Shown here: positions 62,284-64,000 of the stretch, piece by piece | Numbering within the stretch: position 1 is the first letter of the stretch | Layout of the letters: the number at the start of each line of letters is the position of its first letter | DNA from: Cellvibrio sp. PSBB023 | Lineage (GTDB): Bacteria > Pseudomonadota > Gammaproteobacteria > Pseudomonadales > Cellvibrionaceae | Assembly (NCBI RefSeq): GCF_002007605.1 | Contig: NZ_CP019799.1 | Location: forward strand, 3,202,001 to 3,266,000 | Length of the DNA stretch: 64,000 nucleotides | Direction of reading: 5' to 3' | Position numbers and translations under genes: made by a program | Notes under the pieces: generated by a model | The model's database searches: none | Seen by the model: the letters and a program-made list of their open reading frames with translations, nothing else | What the model was told of the DNA's origin: nothing

Positions 62284-62655
62284 GGAAACTCCTAATAAAA
62301 GCAAAACTGGTGTACATGACTCGACTAAATCCAAGCGTCATCGTATAGCAGGTAGCGAATTAAAATTTTTAAAAGGATGCCAATACACTAAATTAGTCTG
62401 CGTCACTATTTTACGAGCCCATCTGCTTAAAAATTAGACAAATGGGTGATTGAACATTCCATATTTCGTTATTTTACCAATAAAACCATTATTAATTTTT
62501 GTTTCATTCGTTTTTCAAGATATTGATTTTATTAAATATTTTAGTTTATTTAGTAATTTACTATAAATTATTCGAATATTTTTTCTTATGTCTCTTGATC
62601 ATTTTTTGTCTTAGATGTATCTTTTACCCGAAATCAAGCCGTAACTGGAGGCAAC
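62284..62655. other. AT-rich intergenic region
   Basis: A 372-bp, strongly AT-rich gap between divergent genes. A hydrophobic reading frame starting at 62499 overlaps the next gene and looks like a by-product of AT-richness. Promoters for both genes must lie here; none stands out. Confidence 0.45.
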
Positions 62656-63396
62656 ATGGCTGTAATTACCATAAAGACGCCAAATTCACCAAGATTTTCC
62701 TTGTCTTGGGCTTTAGATAAGATGTTGATTTTACTAGAAAAAGAAGGTATTCATCCTGTTGCCCCCGATATTATGGCGCAACATCTAGGGTATTCGAACT
62801 CTAGCAACGGACAAGCAGCAACAGTATTAGGGACATTGCGCATGTATGGGTTATTGCTAAAAGCTCCCCATCGAAAAGATGTAATTTCGGAAGATATAAA
62901 AAGATTTAGATTTACACCATATGATGAAGAAAAGTCTCAGTTAGCAAATAAATGGTTAAGAACCCCAAAACTGTTTTCAACAGTCCTTACAAAATATCAG
63001 GGTAATTTGCCATCTGACCCTGCACTTAGATATGAATTGATAAGGGAATATAATTTCACTGAGGAGACGGCGAATAAATTTATAAAAATTTTAAAGGAAT
63101 CTATTGATTTTGCTAACTCATTTTCTTCTGCATCTAAAGGCAGCACAAATGATTTCGAGGAAAAATTTGAGGATGGCATCGAAAGCGAAATTAATAGCAG
63201 TAACATGAAAGATGAAAAAATGGATTCTGACTTGGTAGGAATGCAAGTCAATCCTCAAACTCCTGTGGGAGGTGGATTTAAGGTACAAATAACTGGTCCT
63301 GGCATGAACTCATCTATAGATATTAATGAAGAAGAAGATTTGTTAATTGTTGAGGCAATGCTCAGAAAAGTAAGTAAAAAATTATTTTCAGAATAA
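62656..63396 (+). CDS. Hypothetical protein with N-terminal winged-helix-like region
   Basis: A 246-aa soluble protein, AT-rich and unlike its neighbours in composition. The first about 75 residues (SLSWALDKMLILLEKEGIHP, then MAQHLGYSNSSNGQAATVLG and LRMYGLLLKAP) look like a winged helix and recur in a family of uncharacterised proteins. The centre is charged and helical, and the C-terminus (GGGFKVQITGPGMNSSIDIN) is a separate small beta-rich part. GGAGG precedes the ATG. A strong terminator follows directly. DNA binding is possible; no target is known. Confidence 0.65.
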   Translation: MAVITIKTPNSPRFSLSWALDKMLILLEKEGIHPVAPDIMAQHLGYSNSSNGQAATVLGTLRMYGLLLKAPHRKDVISEDIKRFRFTPYDEEKSQLANKWLRTPKLFSTVLTKYQGNLPSDPALRYELIREYNFTEETANKFIKILKESIDFANSFSSASKGSTNDFEEKFEDGIESEINSSNMKDEKMDSDLVGMQVNPQTPVGGGFKVQITGPGMNSSIDINEEEDLLIVEAMLRKVSKKLFSE

Positions 63397-63430
63397 AAAA
63401 ACCGAAGAAGCTGCAACTTCTTCGGTTTTT
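63397..63430 (+). terminator. Strong intrinsic terminator
   Basis: A perfect 14-bp stem (AAAAACCGAAGAAG/CTTCTTCGGTTTTT) with a 6-base loop directly after the 246-aa gene. Confidence 0.9.
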
Positions 63431-63544
63431 AAAATCCTCCATGGGTGCTTAGGGGCTATCCAAAGGAGGGCCATGAAAGTCAAGCAGGCGTCCTATAATG
63501 GACTTTGACTGCAATGGTGTCAAGGAGCCCTAGGAGTTTAGTTT

Positions 63545-63676
63545 ATGAAGAAGCCACCTTTTCCGGCTCCCATTGGTAAAAAATGGATCTTTGTAAAATA
63601 TTTTATCCATTATAGAACAGGCAAAAAAGTATATCCTAAAAAGTCGGATTGCTTTTGCTTTTTAGTTCGGATGTAA
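63545..63676 (+). CDS. Small basic protein (43 aa), candidate gene
   Basis: A 43-codon ORF, too short for standard gene calling. AGGAG lies about nine bases before the ATG, and a strong terminator follows within three bases of the stop. The product is basic and aromatic (PPFPAPIGKKWIFVKYFIHY, then RTGKKVYPKK and CFCFLVRM). Its composition and compact transcription unit argue for a real gene, and I have an impression of similar short basic proteins in other proteobacteria, but no named family. Confidence 0.5.
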   Translation: MKKPPFPAPIGKKWIFVKYFIHYRTGKKVYPKKSDCFCFLVRM

Positions 63677-63678
63677 AT

Positions 63679-63716
63679 AAAAGATGTAACGGAGATTTAT
63701 CTCCGTTACATCTTTT

Positions 63717-63718
<2 letters not shown>
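63679..63718. terminator. Bidirectional intrinsic terminator
   Basis: A perfect 17-bp stem (AAAAGATGTAACGGAGA/TCTCCGTTACATCTTTT) with a TTTA loop. It lies between the small ORF and the convergent RND pump gene, overlapping the end of the latter by about two bases. Confidence 0.9.

Positions 63719-64000
<282 letters not shown>

Noticed and set aside
62499..62720. Hydrophobic 73-codon frame upstream of the 246-aa gene
   Set aside because: Overlaps the start of a better-supported gene in another frame and its hydrophobicity follows from AT-rich sequence.

Overview
The window looks like a chromosomal segment of a Gram-negative gammaproteobacterium, most likely of the Cellvibrio type (family Cellvibrionaceae). 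This rests on a secreted pectate lyase with a serine-rich linker, a CE2-type SGNH esterase lipoprotein, a secreted GH13 amylase, a TonB-dependent receptor and RND/CDF metal efflux genes. The assignment is by gene style only. No rRNA, tRNA or CRISPR array was seen.

Layout. 1-1.8 kb: end of a thioredoxin-reductase-like flavoprotein and a DUF2975/YozG-type regulator pair. 1.9-15 kb: an accessory region with defence-like genes: a DUF4062 plus AlbA_2/HATPase pair, an HNH endonuclease, and a tight cassette of a Z1-domain ATPase, a GNAT-PIN-PUA fusion and an ASCH protein. These are followed by several small XRE regulators, two paralogous small regulator-associated proteins with palindromic operators, and three unrecognised proteins. 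14-28.2 kb: ordinary metabolic and envelope genes: HAD phosphatase, DUF2157/DUF4824 pair, a TonB receptor with a Fur-box-like site, a GGDEF-EAL gene broken by two homopolymer frameshifts, a TIM-barrel/GMC/gluconate-dehydrogenase-subunit-3 sugar-oxidation cluster, a pectate lyase and a small secreted protein. 28.7 kb: a DmeF-type CDF efflux gene.

29.9-57.3 kb: the centrepiece, a complete-looking one-strand extracellular contractile injection system (eCIS, Afp/PVC-like). In order: DUF4255 tail-terminator-like protein, an unrecognised 268-aa protein, one sheath, two tubes, a 55-aa DUF5908-like protein, LysM baseplate hub protein, VgrG-like spike, PAAR tip, gp25-like wedge, Afp11-like baseplate J protein, an adhesin-like protein, a small protein, an Afp12-like baseplate protein, a 1668-aa tape measure protein with internal repeats, an AAA+ ATPase, a signal-peptide protein with a degenerate GH18-like domain and three C-terminal membrane segments, and two DUF4157 cargo proteins. 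The cargo proteins share their N-terminal module but have unrelated C-termini; the second carries a nuclease-like RGH...GG...NL...N signature. There are no T6SS membrane or ClpV genes and no phage capsid or packaging genes.

57.3-64 kb: a DUF4239 remnant, a YkgJ-type cysteine-cluster protein, a GH13 amylase, a CE2-like esterase, a CDF transporter, an unrecognised winged-helix-like protein, a 43-codon basic small ORF, and the C-terminal end of a CusA/CzcA RND pump running off the right edge. Several strong intrinsic terminators separate these units.
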